DNA of 64,000 bases from Companilactobacillus nodensis DSM 19682 = JCM 14932 = NBRC 107160. GTDB lineage: Bacteria > Bacillota > Bacilli > Lactobacillales > Lactobacillaceae. The DNA lies in assembly GCF_000615905.1 (NCBI RefSeq), contig NZ_BAMN01000003.1, forward strand, positions 1-64,000, in the 5' to 3' direction. The notes beneath the pieces were generated by a model, which saw only the letters and a program-made list of their open reading frames with translations, was not told the DNA's origin and did not search any database. Of this stretch, positions 1 to 10,145 are shown one piece after another (position 1 is the stretch's first letter; each line of letters starts with the position of its first letter). The translations under genes were made by a program, and so were the position numbers.

Positions 1-262
1 TTAGATACATTATCAAGCTTTTGATCACCGGTTCTTAACTACATGAAATGACGTACTTCTAAAACTGGGTCAGCTCATTTGAAGTAACATTTACCGGTTC
101 TTAACTACATGAAATGACGTACTTCTAAAACCTTGGCTGATGTCTTGCTGTACTGTCGTGGGTTCTTAACTACATGAAATGACGTACTTCTAAAACTCAA
201 GAGTAGACATTTGTGCTTTAATTGTTGGTTCTTAACTACATGAAATGACGTACTTCTAAAAC
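1..262 (-). CRISPR. Type II-A CRISPR array, leader-proximal end (truncated by window edge)
   Basis: Four identical 36-bp repeats lie at 30-65, 96-131, 161-196 and 227-262, separated by unique spacers of 30, 29 and 30 bp; bases 1-29 are a further, possibly complete, spacer. On the minus strand the repeat begins GTTTTAGAAGTACGTC and ends GTAGTTAAGAACC, the form usual for type II-A arrays. It follows csn2 on the same strand, so transcription should run leftwards and the newest spacer should be the one at 197-226. The array continues beyond position 1, so total size is unknown. All visible repeats are perfect, as expected near the leader. The tracrRNA at 2237-2330 carries a matching anti-repeat, which supports the orientation. 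Confidence 0.97.
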
Positions 263-288
263 CACCTACTTAACGTTAACTTTAAGTG

Positions 289-999
289 TTAATAGTCAAA
301 TCGAACATGATCCTCATCAATCGAATAAATTCGGGTGTTCAAGCCGGACTTTTTCAATGTCATTGGATATGATTCGAAACTTACTATAGCTAACTTGATG
401 GATTTTAAGTAATCATTCAATTCATTAAGTTGTTCCAAACTACATAGGCGTTCTAACCCATGAAACAGTAATAATCTCTTATCACTGAATTCTACATAAA
501 ATCTAACTACTGACTGAAGTTTATCATAATAATTCTGCCAGTTACTACTATCTATCTTAAAATCTTTGGATTTTAATAATTTTATTAATTCGGGTAATAA
601 ATCATATTCAAAAGTCTCATCATAACTACTTATTGAATCAAATATAAGTTCATTTAATTCGTGATTAAGTTTTTCGATTCGGTCGTGATTAATAATTTGG
701 TTATCCGAGACGATTTTTTGAAGAACTAATTTCAAATTACCAGTTGAGTTAAGTTCAAAACTGGTTAAGTCTCCAATCATGACGATTTGTTTTAGGGATG
801 TTTTTAAATTATCTTTTTCATCGACATAAAAATGAATGAACTGATCGATGTCATCTACAAAGGTTTCATGTTTCTTTAACTGATTCAACATAAACAAGAA
901 TGATGCGTACTCTTCCTTGCACTGAACATTCAAAAAAGTGATTCCGTAGTCAATATCAAATGGATCATAAGGGTATATAGTAATTGATTCTGGACTCAT
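289..999 (-). CDS. csn2: CRISPR-associated protein Csn2 (type II-A)
   Basis: Csn2 is the type II-A adaptation protein: a ring-shaped tetramer that binds DNA ends and works with Cas1-Cas2 and Cas9 in acquiring spacers. The 236-residue product sits in the expected last position of a cas9-cas1-cas2-csn2 operon and ends with the FESYPMTLKKS-type segment and acidic tail seen in the family. The start ATG overlaps the cas2 stop (ATGA arrangement), with GGTTGGTAGTG as a ribosome site, implying translational coupling. It is a little longer than many Csn2 proteins (about 220 residues), and its stop is only 26 bp from the first repeat, so any longer leader must lie inside this coding region. Confidence 0.93.
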   Translation of the reverse strand: MSPESITIYPYDPFDIDYGITFLNVQCKEEYASFLFMLNQLKKHETFVDDIDQFIHFYVDEKDNLKTSLKQIVMIGDLTSFELNSTGNLKLVLQKIVSDNQIINHDRIEKLNHELNELIFDSISSYDETFEYDLLPELIKLLKSKDFKIDSSNWQNYYDKLQSVVRFYVEFSDKRLLLFHGLERLCSLEQLNELNDYLKSIKLAIVSFESYPMTLKKSGLNTRIYSIDEDHVRFDY

Positions 1000-1301
1000 A
1001 TCACTACCAACCTTTCGAACCTTCTATCAGGAGTATCTTTCTTTTTCCCAGTCAGGTATCTCATTGCTTCATATTGCTTTTCAGTAATAGGTAGTGCTTG
1101 AATTAATCCTTTATTGGGAGCATACAGTTCTACTTTATTAGTTAAGAACTTAGCTGCTGTTGCATCGATTAAGACGCATGTGTAAATGGATTCTTGCATC
1201 ATTGTGAATCCATCCAAGCGTAACTTTTTCATGAATTGTCGATAGTTTCTTCTATCTTGCGAAGTCAATGTTGGTAAGTCAAACATGATCATTAGTCTCA
1301 T
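996..1301 (-). CDS. cas2: CRISPR-associated endonuclease Cas2
   Basis: Small ferredoxin-fold protein that forms the Cas1-Cas2 integrase core used for spacer acquisition. The product begins MRLMIMFDLPT, the Cas2 first beta strand with its conserved aspartate, and runs to about 101 residues, normal for the family. I place the start at 1301 because GAGGTG lies 7 bases upstream; an earlier in-frame start at 1316 would overlap cas1 without a better ribosome site. The gene lies 4 bp after the cas1 stop and overlaps csn2 by the last bases of its stop codon, so cas1-cas2-csn2 form one tightly packed unit. Confidence 0.95.
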   Translation of the reverse strand: MRLMIMFDLPTLTSQDRRNYRQFMKKLRLDGFTMMQESIYTCVLIDATAAKFLTNKVELYAPNKGLIQALPITEKQYEAMRYLTGKKKDTPDRRFERLVVI

Positions 1302-1305
1302 AACT

Positions 1306-2184
1306 CTACACCTCATCCTTAAATTCCACCTTAGCTATAGATTGTTTTTTGGCATCTAAAAACTTGAAGCAGTTTTGAACGTGTTGGGTAATAGCATTTT
1401 TGAGAATGTAATTCTTATCATTATAAGTTATTTCTTTTTCTAAAACGGCGAGTATATCTAGCTTTGTATCTTCGTCAAAAACATCTTCTTGATGCTCAAT
1501 GACGATTTGATCGACAAATTGTCTGAATGGTTCCATCAAGTCACTAGAAAGATTGAAGTCGTTCTGATTACTATGATGATGAATTCCAATTTGAGTTAAA
1601 TATCCTTGTGCAATAACCTCCTGATTGACAGTTGATAATAAGATTGTGTAACCGTAATTGAGCATCTTATTGATATCATCTTTAGGGTTACCACGGGAAA
1701 AGTTACTTCCGAATAGAGCAGGAAAGTATTTCATAGCAATTATAGCTTCGCGATTGGTTCGATCATTATCTTTTATATTATTGAATTCATCAGTTACTTC
1801 AGTGGTATCGAGCTTCTGTTGTTTCAAAATATAAATTTGATTTTCAATTTTGTTGGTAACAATATTAGTCCAAAGAAGTTCCTTCTTTGGTATTGGCCAA
1901 GAAAATTGTTTATCAATGTTTTGATTACGATTGCTGTTTGAATAATAGCCATTTAATTCAGAGCAAGGATTATGGTCACTGTCGCAGAAAATAATTTTAA
2001 TATTTGCTTCAGTTAACTTAGATATTAAGTAACCAGTTATGACCACTTGTGTTGTTGCGACTAGGATACAACTGATCTGATGAAAAGGAATCTCCGTGAT
2101 CTCAGTTGTTTTCTGTACCAATAAATGATTAGACTTGTAAGACAATTTGCACTTCGAAGTTACATATACCGTTTCCCATCCCAT
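1306..2184 (-). CDS. cas1: Type II CRISPR-associated endonuclease Cas1
   Basis: Cas1 is the metal-dependent integrase that inserts new spacers next to the leader. The 292-residue protein begins MGWETVYVTSKCKLSY, typical of type II Cas1. The expected metal-binding residues are visible: Glu146 in NREAIIAMKYF, the histidines in GIHHHSNQNDF (about 202-204) and Glu218 in SSDLMEPFRQF. AAAGGAGA sits 6 to 8 bases before the ATG. The gene is intact and is followed by cas2 after 4 bp. Between its start and the cas9 stop lies the tracrRNA gene on the opposite strand, so a cas9-cas1 readthrough transcript would be antisense to tracrRNA. Confidence 0.96.
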   Translation of the reverse strand: MGWETVYVTSKCKLSYKSNHLLVQKTTEITEIPFHQISCILVATTQVVITGYLISKLTEANIKIIFCDSDHNPCSELNGYYSNSNRNQNIDKQFSWPIPKKELLWTNIVTNKIENQIYILKQQKLDTTEVTDEFNNIKDNDRTNREAIIAMKYFPALFGSNFSRGNPKDDINKMLNYGYTILLSTVNQEVIAQGYLTQIGIHHHSNQNDFNLSSDLMEPFRQFVDQIVIEHQEDVFDEDTKLDILAVLEKEITYNDKNYILKNAITQHVQNCFKFLDAKKQSIAKVEFKDEV

Positions 2185-2201
2185 AATTATTCTCCTTTAT
2201 A

Positions 2202-2230
2202 TTGATATTTTTATAGGGATAACTTATAAT
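2202..2230 (+). promoter_or_regulatory. Promoter of tracrRNA
   Basis: TTGATA at 2202-2207 and a consensus TATAAT at 2225-2230 are separated by exactly 17 bp on the plus strand. Transcription would begin near 2236-2238, just before the anti-repeat. The promoter lies in the short gap upstream of cas1 (start 2184, minus strand), pointing away from it. Confidence 0.85.
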
Positions 2231-2236
2231 GAACTT

Positions 2237-2330
2237 GTTCAAACTACATGAAATGACGTACTGAGTTAAAATCAACATTTATGTTAAATAGTCTCAATTG
2301 ACTGGCTCCCGCGTGGGGGCTATTTTTTTT
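2237..2330 (+). ncRNA. tracrRNA of the type II-A system
   Basis: The segment 2241-2260 repeats 20 bases of the CRISPR repeat exactly (plus-strand sense), so its transcript can pair with crRNA. A 6-bp lower stem (the TTAAAAT stretch against GTTTTA) is separated from this 20-bp upper stem by an asymmetric bulge, the architecture Cas9 of type II-A needs. Downstream come a small nexus-like hairpin (AACAT/ATGTT, 2274-2285), a second hairpin (AGTC/GACT, 2290-2303), and a GC-rich hairpin (2304-2321) followed by eight Ts that ends transcription. The gene lies between cas9 and cas1 but is read from the opposite strand. Transcript ends are inferred from promoter and terminator, not measured. Confidence 0.92.
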
Positions 2331-2342
2331 GCCTTTTTTAGG

Positions 2343-5300
2343 CTAATCTATGTGAATTCTTGATTCGTATAGACCGGTTGGTGATTGGTAGATGAAGTCT
2401 GAATTGGAAAATTCAAACTCTCTGTGTTTTCTTCCATATTCTTTGTTTTTAATATTTCCGAACTCAAGACGAGCATTTGAGGAATCTGCATGTAAGAGAT
2501 TTAATATTTCTATTAAGACATTAAATTGTTCTGAACTATCTATATTTAATAGATAATTTTCGTTTTCTGTGAATCGTTTTGCTTCATTTGAATAAAGGGG
2601 ATAATATAATTTCATTTTAGAAATAATATTTTTGTATATTGTACTTAGATAATTAGGGGAGTAGTTATCAATAATAAACTTATAATTGTCGGTTGAAGAT
2701 TTTTTAAGAATAGACAATAGTGCTGTTTCTTCATATGATAGAATAAGCTGTTTTGCATTTATTAGTTCTGTTGCAGAAGGTAATGAAACGTAGCCACGTG
2801 CAGAACTTTCAACAATCTGTCCAATAGGTACCTTATCTATTAAAATTTCAATATCTTTTTTATGTTTAGTATTATCATAGATCCAGTTAAGCTTATTAAT
2901 TCGTCCAGCATCAATTTCATGTGCAATACGTACAGGAATGTTAACTAGTTTCTTTTTACCATCCAAATTTACTAATGTTGAATACGAAGGTTTGTCACTT
3001 GTATATCCACCATAAATTGTAGGATCAATTCCTTTTTTAAGCGGTATTAGTTTAGCTTTTGGATCATGTTTACGAATAAGCTCATTATACAAAGCTCCGT
3101 CATAAATATGAGTCTGTTTAGTAATGTTATATTGCTTGAACTTAAACGTCTTACTGATATTATCCTTAATCTTTTGATCCCAAATAATTTCACCATTTTG
3201 CTTATTCACTTGGGTCTTACCGTTGAACATTGAGCCAATAATAAATCCATTACGTGAATAAACGGGAACCTTACCATCTTTCTTTCTAGCTTCTTTTTTA
3301 AGATCTTCAAAGAACTTGGAATAAGCATCAAAAGCTAGTCGCATATTATCACGTGGGTATTTCTTCAACTGGTACGTTCCAACAATTGTTGAAATATATG
3401 CATCTTGAGCGTGGTGGAAGTCATTAACATTTCTATTTTTTACGAATTCAGGATGTTCGTAGTGATATGTTGTCTTGTCAAGATGACTGAAAGCATCACG
3501 GAATCCCATGCCTAATCCTGCACGTGTTTCGATAATCCGCGTATCCGGATAGATACTATCGAGAATATTGGCGACGTTCTTAACCATCTGTGAGGTTTGA
3601 ACTAACTGACGATTGATGAAGCCTTTTTGTTGTTGTTCAGTAACTTGTGTTCTAGTTAGATTTGCGAACTTCTTAGGTCCCATCATTCCAGCTTTTTTTA
3701 GTTGTTGCCAACGTTGAATGTTGTTGGCAATGACATCGTTTGGTAGGAGTAAGTCATCGAGTTTTCTTTGGTTTTCACTTGCTTTGACCAAAGCCTTATT
3801 TTCAAGTGAATCGTCCTTGATATATGACTGTGGCAAGATGTGATCAACTTGATAATCTGTCGTGAATAGACGGTTGATATCAATCTCGGCTTCACTGTAT
3901 AAGCTTTTACCCATTTGTAGGAAGTACAACATAGTCGCTCATTTGATAGAGCGTCTTTTTTGTCTTTCAGTTGAGCTTTAAGATATAGAGTATTCTTCAA
4001 CTTGGGTGCTAGGTTACGAACCATATCACCAATATTTTTATATTTTTTATCTAATTGATTGTATCTTGATTTGGTAATACCACTATCTTGATCTTCACGA
4101 GTGAACTCAATAAAGATGTGTTCAGGAGCGTGTTTCATGAACTTAGATAGTTCCTGAACGATAACGATAGCTTGCCAGATACCACGTTTTAGAGCTGGTG
4201 AACCTGGTAGCTCGTTGACAAGATCTAGTGGCTTCTTGTCGGCTGCATCACCAACGTTATAGTCTTTGATTTGTTTTTCGAAGTTATACTTATCTTCTCT
4301 AATTATTTCCATGAAGTTACTCTTGGTCTGCCACATCAAGTCGAGAATTGAGTGGTTACTTGGCATGTGTTCACCATTGACTTTTGTTTCAACCAATAAT
4401 TGTGTGAGTAGTTTATTTGAGAAGCGCCCCCAACCTTGATAACGAATTGCTGCTAGTTGTTTGATTTGATCATCGGTATAAAGTTTTGAGTTTTTCAATT
4501 TTAATTTAAGAATCTGTCGATCTTCGAAGACTGTTTGCCATTCGATAACTTCTTCTAGTTGCTTGAGGTTCTTTGAATCGTCAACGAAGTCGTTACCAAA
4601 TATTTTTGCTAGCTTACGATATGATGAAAGACTAGATAGGAACTTGGTTTTATCAGCTAGTCCGTGAATCTCAGGTGCTGAATAATAACTCTCTTTTCTC
4701 AACCAATCTGTCAGACGTTTTGTTGAAATAGTAGTATGCTTCTTGAATAGTTCGTTGTAGATACGTTGTTTAACATCAACGTTTAGACGTGAACCCTTAT
4801 CTGATTCTTCACCAGTACTCTTGATGCGGACATTGTTCAATTCACTGAGCACTTCGTATCTTTGATAAATTAAGCTGTACTTGGGAAGTACTGGCTCACC
4901 AATCAAGTAAGTATCAGTAGCAGTCATGCGACGGATGAAGTTGTTTGATGATTTTTCACGGTCAACCTTTTCATCAAAGTTCCAGGGACGAATTGGGCCA
5001 TTAGCTTTTCTTTCCATCCAGGCGAAGTCACTTTTATCTTCACTTTGAAGTGGTCCAACGTAGTATGGAATTCTGAAGTTAATCAGTGATAGGATTTTGT
5101 CCTTATTTTCTTTTAGGAATGGATAATATTGTGATTGATTATCGATTATTTTGACTAATTCATTTTCGTTAAGTTGGAATGGAATAACTCCATTATCACT
5201 AGTTCTTTGTTTGAGGAGATATTGGTGATTCTCCATTTTTTCTAATGCACTTTGAGAATATGGGTCTTCTTTTGTAGATAGATATTTTTTGAGATCTTTA

Positions 5301-6397
5301 TAAAAATCGTCAAGATTGTATTTACCATCATCAAGATACTTATCGTAGGCAAGGCGAGCTTTTTTAACTGCTTTACGGTCAGAATCGTTTCTCCATAAGT
5401 CTTTTAATTTCATCAGATCTTCGTGATGATTTTCGTATTTGGTTACTTGAGCAAAGCTTAAGTAAGTTTCACCATTGAGGATTTCATTGAGAACGATCGT
5501 ACTATAGATTGGATTAGCCATTTCAACGATGGCGTATTGTTCATCAGTTAGTTTTTCCTGAGCATCACTTAGGTCAGCTTCAATCGTATTTGAAGAAAAA
5601 CTAATAGTGATTTTTTCAGCAGAATCGATATTAAATAATTTTGTTAGGTCAGCTTTGTTACCAACTAATAAAGTAAATATTTGCTTGTATAGTTGTTTCA
5701 TATCCTTTTCAGGCTTTAGTAAGGTGATGATGCTGCTGACTTTGCTGCTGGGACTCCAATCTTTTTCTAGTAGTATTTCACTGATTTTTTTGAAGTCGGC
5801 ATCGTCAGGTAATTTTAATCCGAACAGGTCTAATGAGTTATTCAAGTTTGAGAGAGTATTTTCGAGTCCTTCATTCATCTTCGAAACATCGAAATTTTGA
5901 TGTTCATAAGTGAAGTTACCGCGATATTTTAGGATATTATGGATGGCTAAATAAACTAATCTAATATCAGCTTTTTGTGTATCCTCAATTAGATGTTTTC
6001 TTAAATGAAAGATAGTTGGATATTTGTCAAAGTAGGTTTTGTCATTGAATTCTTTATCGATGAATAAGTTGTATTCATCGCGAGTTCTTGCTGTGTCTTT
6101 CTTTGACACCCAGGAGTGTTTCATTCGGTTCAAAAATCCAGGATCAGCTTGGAATAATTCGTCCGCAAATATTTCATCTAGCCAATTCAAACGATTGCGA
6201 CGCCTGCGATAACGTCTTCTAGCAGAACGATTAAGTCGTCTATCAGCCGCTGTTTCAGCTGTATTAAATAAACGTACTCCCCAAAGGTTTTTCTTTTTTG
6301 CATGCAATAAATTGTAATTATCATCTGTAACTGCCCAGCCAACGGAGCCGGTACCAATGTCTAACCCAATGTTAAATTTGGTCGTTTTTCTATTCAT
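2343..6397 (-). pseudogene. cas9: CRISPR-associated endonuclease Cas9, frameshifted before the HNH domain
   Basis: RNA-guided double-strand DNA nuclease. Joined across one frameshift the product is about 1,350 residues, the normal II-A size. In order: RuvC-I with Asp13 in NIGLDIGTGSVGWAV, the arginine-rich bridge helix, the recognition lobe, RuvC-II (HIFIEFTRED), HNH (DHILPQSYI, later ENQRK), RuvC-III (HHAQDAYISTIVG) and the PAM-interacting C-terminus. Start 6397 is chosen for AGGAGG 9 bases upstream. Frame breaks at 3932/3933: after SNERL a base is missing, and the family sequence MLYFLQMGK resumes in another frame. As given, translation stops about 75 codons later, without HNH and RuvC-III. 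No other defect is visible, so a sequencing error is at least as likely as true inactivation. Confidence 0.93.
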
Positions 6398-6505
6398 AAC
6401 TTGTTCCCTCCTAGTTTGTAACAAGTACTAAAACACTTTAATTCTATCAAAAATGAAAATGTTTTACGTATTTTTTATAAAAATAATGTTTTTTTTACCT
6501 AAAGT

Positions 6506-6534
6506 TTGACATATCCCCAATATCCATCAATAAT
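6506..6534 (+). promoter_or_regulatory. Promoter of the cysteine hydrolase gene
   Basis: TTGACA at 6506-6511 and AATAAT at 6529-6534 with a 17-bp spacer, about 30 bp upstream of the coding start at 6567. The same 160-bp gap must also hold the cas operon promoter on the minus strand; no comparably clear pair of boxes is seen there. Confidence 0.6.
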
Positions 6535-6566
6535 CAAAGGTAACAAATAAGAAAGTAGGGATGAAC

Positions 6567-7124
6567 ATGGCATCACATGAAGCTTTACTTATTATTGATT
6601 ACACGAACGATTTTGTAGCAGACAAGGGAGCGTTGACTTGCGGCAAACCGGGACAAGATATTGAACCTAATATCATTAAGCTAGCCGAGAACATGCGCAA
6701 GAATGATGATTGGGTCTGGCTACCAACTGACCTGCACATTCCATTTGATCAGTACCACCCAGAGTCCAAACTTTTTCCAGCTCACAACATTCAAGATACC
6801 TGGGGTAGAGAACTATACGGAGAGCTCAAGCCTTGGTATGAGAAGCACCGTGGTGAGGACAACATCAAGCAATTTCCGAAGACTCGTTACAGCGCCTTCG
6901 CTGGAACTGACTTAGACATTCGACTTCGTGAACGTGATGTTGATACATTGCATCTAGCAGGTGTCTGCACTGATATTTGTGTTTTGCATACAGCCATCGA
7001 TGCCTACAATTTGAACTACAAATTAGTAATTCACAGCTCATGCGTAGCTTCGTTCAACCAAACAGGTCATGACTGGGCAATGGAACACTTTGAAAAGGTA
7101 TTAGGAGCTAAAATCGTAAAATAG
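6567..7124 (+). CDS. Isochorismatase-family cysteine hydrolase, probable nicotinamidase
   Basis: The family hydrolyses amides such as nicotinamide to nicotinate for NAD salvage. From the start used here the triad is visible: Asp11 in LLIIDYTNDF, Lys105 in QFPKTRYSAF and Cys138 in GVCTDICVLHTA, with the cis-peptide segment just before it. Asp55 and His57 (TDLH) match nicotinamidase metal ligands. The 185-residue length fits PncA of lactobacilli. The start at 6567 is preferred to the ATG at 6561 because the GGG of the ribosome site would touch the latter. It stands alone between divergent cas9 and convergent kup, ending in a shared terminator. Nicotinamidase is likely; another amidase of the family cannot be excluded. 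Confidence 0.82.
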   Translation: MASHEALLIIDYTNDFVADKGALTCGKPGQDIEPNIIKLAENMRKNDDWVWLPTDLHIPFDQYHPESKLFPAHNIQDTWGRELYGELKPWYEKHRGEDNIKQFPKTRYSAFAGTDLDIRLRERDVDTLHLAGVCTDICVLHTAIDAYNLNYKLVIHSSCVASFNQTGHDWAMEHFEKVLGAKIVK

Positions 7125-7128
7125 CGCG

Positions 7129-7163
7129 AAAAAATAGACTTCCATTTGGAAGTCTATTTTTTT
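7129..7163. terminator. Bidirectional terminator between the hydrolase and kup
   Basis: A perfect 12-bp stem (AAATAGACTTCC against its complement) with a 4-base loop, flanked by A and T runs on both sides. It serves the hydrolase on the plus strand and kup on the minus strand; the kup stop codon lies inside the stem. Confidence 0.9.
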
Positions 7164-9168
7164 ACGTTCTTAACTTGTTTCTTGACCAAATAATGATCGA
7201 CGTGACTACCTAAGAATAGAGGAACCTTTTCTTCAGTAACATCACTGAATTCTAAGCCATACCACAATGCTGGTGGCAGAGTCAGATTCTGCAATAGGAT
7301 ACGTCCGCCAATTAGGTATCTGTCCCAACTGTTCATGTGTTCCTGAGCACCGAGGTCTTGGAATTGTTCATTTAGAATAACGAATTTGAATGACCCGACT
7401 CGACGGTCCGGCATCATAGAATAGTCCGGTGTTTGCGAGTCAATTACGTGGTCATTCATCAAACCGTTGACGATTTGACGAATATAGATATTGACGTGTT
7501 GTGACTTCTTGAATCCGAGGTTCAACTGAACATCGACAACATTTCTCGTATTCATCATATCGACGTTATAGTTACACTCGTAAGGCTTATCAGTCTGATT
7601 AACCGTTATGAACCAATAGACTTTGGCACGCTTAGGTTCTTGATCAAGAATCGAATAAATTATAGAGCGTTTGATCGAATAATCCGATTCGATCCGGTTC
7701 AAGAAGACCAGGTTAGTTGCATATAGCGGTACGCGTTCGTCTTTACTCAACTTTTCCAATTGAGGGATGTAATCGAGTAATGAAACGGATTGGCTTTCGT
7801 CCAAATACATATCACGGCGTTTGTTTCCGAAGTACCAGACGACCATGACCATCAAGATGAGAGTCGTGATGATGACGGTAATATAGCCGCCGTGAACGAA
7901 TTTGACGAGACTTGAAATAAAGAAGAGTGTCTCAAGTGTGAAGAAGAAACTGACAAATATTGCTGCAGCGACGGGATGCTTTTTCATAACGATGAATTGG
8001 TGTAAGAGGATCGTTGTCATCAACATGGTCAAGGTAATAGCGAGTCCGTAGGCGGCTTCCATATGTTCGGAAGTCCGGAAGCTCCAGACGATGCCGAGTG
8101 TTACCAAGCACAATAACCAGTTGACGGAACCGATGTAGAGCTGACTCTTACTGTCACCCGGGAATTTAACCCGTAATCTAGGTAAAATCTTGAGTCCAAT
8201 GGCTTCTTCAACCAGTGTATATGAACCAGTGATCAAGGCTTGAGAAGCGATGATGGCTGCCATTGTTGCAATGAGAATGGCAAATATCTTGGTTTGTCCT
8301 GGCAGCATTTCATAGAACGGATTGACTGTATTGAGATTCATGTATTGCTTGTCTAAGTAATGTGACATCACCCAGGCACCTTGTCCCAAGTAATTGAGCA
8401 TCAGCATGGAGTAAACAAATGGCCAAGTGGCGTAGATATTGTACTTACCAACTTGTCCCATATCAGAATACAAGGCTTCGGCACCGGTTGTTGCCAAAAA
8501 GACACTTCCCAGTATGAAAATACCGACATGATTGACAGGACTAGTCAGGATCTTAACAGCATAAATTGGTGATAGGGCGCGTAAAACAGTCCAGTCGTTA
8601 GTAATATTGAGCAGTCCTGTAATACCGATGAAACTAAACCAAATGAGCATAATGGGACCGAATGACTTGCCGATACGGTCGGTTCCAAATTTTTGAATGA
8701 CAAAAATCGTCAAGAGAATAACGGTGACCATGACTAGAATGACGCTCTGATCATTGGACATGGTGAAGCTACCGATCGACTGTCCCTTGAGACCTTCCAT
8801 TGCTGAAGTAACGGTAACGGCCGGGGTCAGTGTGCCGTCAGCAAGTAGAGCAGAGCCACCGATCAAAGCAGGATGATCAGCCATTTCTTAGTGCGCACCA
8901 GAGCGAATAAGGCGAAGATGCCACCTTCACTATGGTTATCAGCTTTCATGGCGATACAGACATATTTGATCGTCGTTATCAGCATCAAAGTCCAAAAAAT
9001 CAATGAAATACTACCGATGATATATTCAGGGACCGCTTGTTTCATCTTACCGGCATCATTGATTATCGCGTTCATAACGTAGAGTGGTGAGGTACCGATA
9101 TCGCCATAAACGATGCCCAAAGTTATCAGCATACCTAATTTTGAAAATGAGGATGTCGTTTTTTTCAT
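7154..9168 (-). pseudogene. kup: Potassium transporter Kup, frameshifted near residue 100
   Basis: Kup/HAK/KT proteins import potassium with protons through about 12 membrane helices and a soluble C-terminal tail. The N-terminal part shows [15 protein letters not shown] and [13 protein letters not shown]; the rest resumes with [19 protein letters not shown]. Between them one C is missing at 8871-8872 (CC where CCC would read LIIPALIGG), which stops the first frame after about 100 residues. Repaired length is about 670 residues, normal for Kup. The start at 9168 has AGGAGG 8 bases upstream. No further damage is visible, so the frameshift may be a homopolymer sequencing error. It is a single-gene unit ending in the shared terminator. 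Confidence 0.9.
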
Positions 9169-9235
9169 TATCTAATCCTCCTGATCTGCAAAGGTGATAC
9201 TAGTCTGAAAATATAATAATAACAATCAAAGAGCA

Positions 9236-10003
9236 TTATAAATTTTTCCTACGATGACGCAGATGCTCAGGATTATTTTGCCGTTTTTGTTCATCTTTTA
9301 AAGATTGGATCTCATTCTCCAATTCACTCAGTACTTCGATCTGCATTTTTTGGATATCAAGTAAGTGTGGCCACTGGACCTCGTTGAGTTGGTCGATTTT
9401 TTCGTGTAGAACACTGATTTCTTTTTCAGATTTACTATTAGTACGATAATCATTCTCGGCGTCGAAACGATCACGGTCAGCTTGGCGATTTTGGCTCATC
9501 ATGATGATTGGTGCCTGAATTGCGGAGATACAGCTTAAGAATAGATTGAGTAATATGAAGGGATACGGATCAAAGTTGATTCCAAATAGATGGACAACAT
9601 TGATGGCCATCCAGACGATCAAAATAATTACAAAAGTAATAATGAAGCCCCAGCTACCACCGAATCTAGCGACAGCATCGGATAATTTTTGGCCACGAGT
9701 GAGCTTTCCATGAATAGTGTCATTAAGATTCCTGATCTCATAGGTTTCCTTGGATAATTCTTTTTGCAGTTCCGAATTCATACGTCGGTCGATCTCTAGA
9801 TCATGATCGATGATGGTTTGCATGTGCGAGAGGCGAATAATCTGTAGGTCACGTAAGCAGATGAAGCTGGAATCTTTGGCGAAACTATTTTTACTTTTGA
9901 TCTCCTGTTGGAGAGTCTCATTTAGATCCCTTAAGAATAGTCCTTCGGTAGGGGAAAAGCGTTTTTGGCAAATAATGCAGTTTTGTGTTTTCTTGACGGA
10001 CAT
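9236..10003 (-). CDS. DUF1003 family membrane protein
   Basis: The central region has two membrane helices joined by a short loop (about residues 120-180, GSWGFIITFVII and PYPFILLNLFLSCISAIQAP), the DUF1003 signature. The N-terminus carries a CxxC pair (CIICQKRF) that could bind metal. The C-terminal 70 residues are charged and probably coiled-coil. No biochemical function is established for the family. The start at 10003 follows GAGGTG at the right spacing. It lies upstream of kup on the same strand with a 67-bp gap, so cotranscription with kup is possible but unproven. Confidence 0.85.
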   Translation of the reverse strand: MSVKKTQNCIICQKRFSPTEGLFLRDLNETLQQEIKSKNSFAKDSSFICLRDLQIIRLSHMQTIIDHDLEIDRRMNSELQKELSKETYEIRNLNDTIHGKLTRGQKLSDAVARFGGSWGFIITFVIILIVWMAINVVHLFGINFDPYPFILLNLFLSCISAIQAPIIMMSQNRQADRDRFDAENDYRTNSKSEKEISVLHEKIDQLNEVQWPHLLDIQKMQIEVLSELENEIQSLKDEQKRQNNPEHLRHRRKNL

Positions 10004-10103
10004 GATTATCACCTCACATTTACCAAAGATATTAATATCTTTCTATTAATAAAACAATTTAAATAGACTGAATTAGTTATGATAATACGAAATGTCAATT
10101 TGG

Positions 10104-10133
10104 CAAAAAAAAAGACCTCAAACGAGGTCTTTT
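10104..10133 (-). terminator. Terminator of ndh
   Basis: Minus-strand hairpin AAAGACCTC/GAGGTCTTT with a 4-base loop followed by a run of Ts, directly after the NADH dehydrogenase gene. Confidence 0.88.
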
Positions 10134-10145
10134 GTAGGTTATAAA

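Noticed and set aside
1-262. Self-targeting spacers
   Set aside because: No match of the three complete spacers to the rest of this window was noticed; targets outside it cannot be judged.
3698-3932. C-terminal tail of the first Cas9 frame as real protein (ERLCCTSYKW onwards)
   Set aside because: It matches nothing in Cas9, while the family sequence continues in the other frame from 3932; it is frameshift readthrough.
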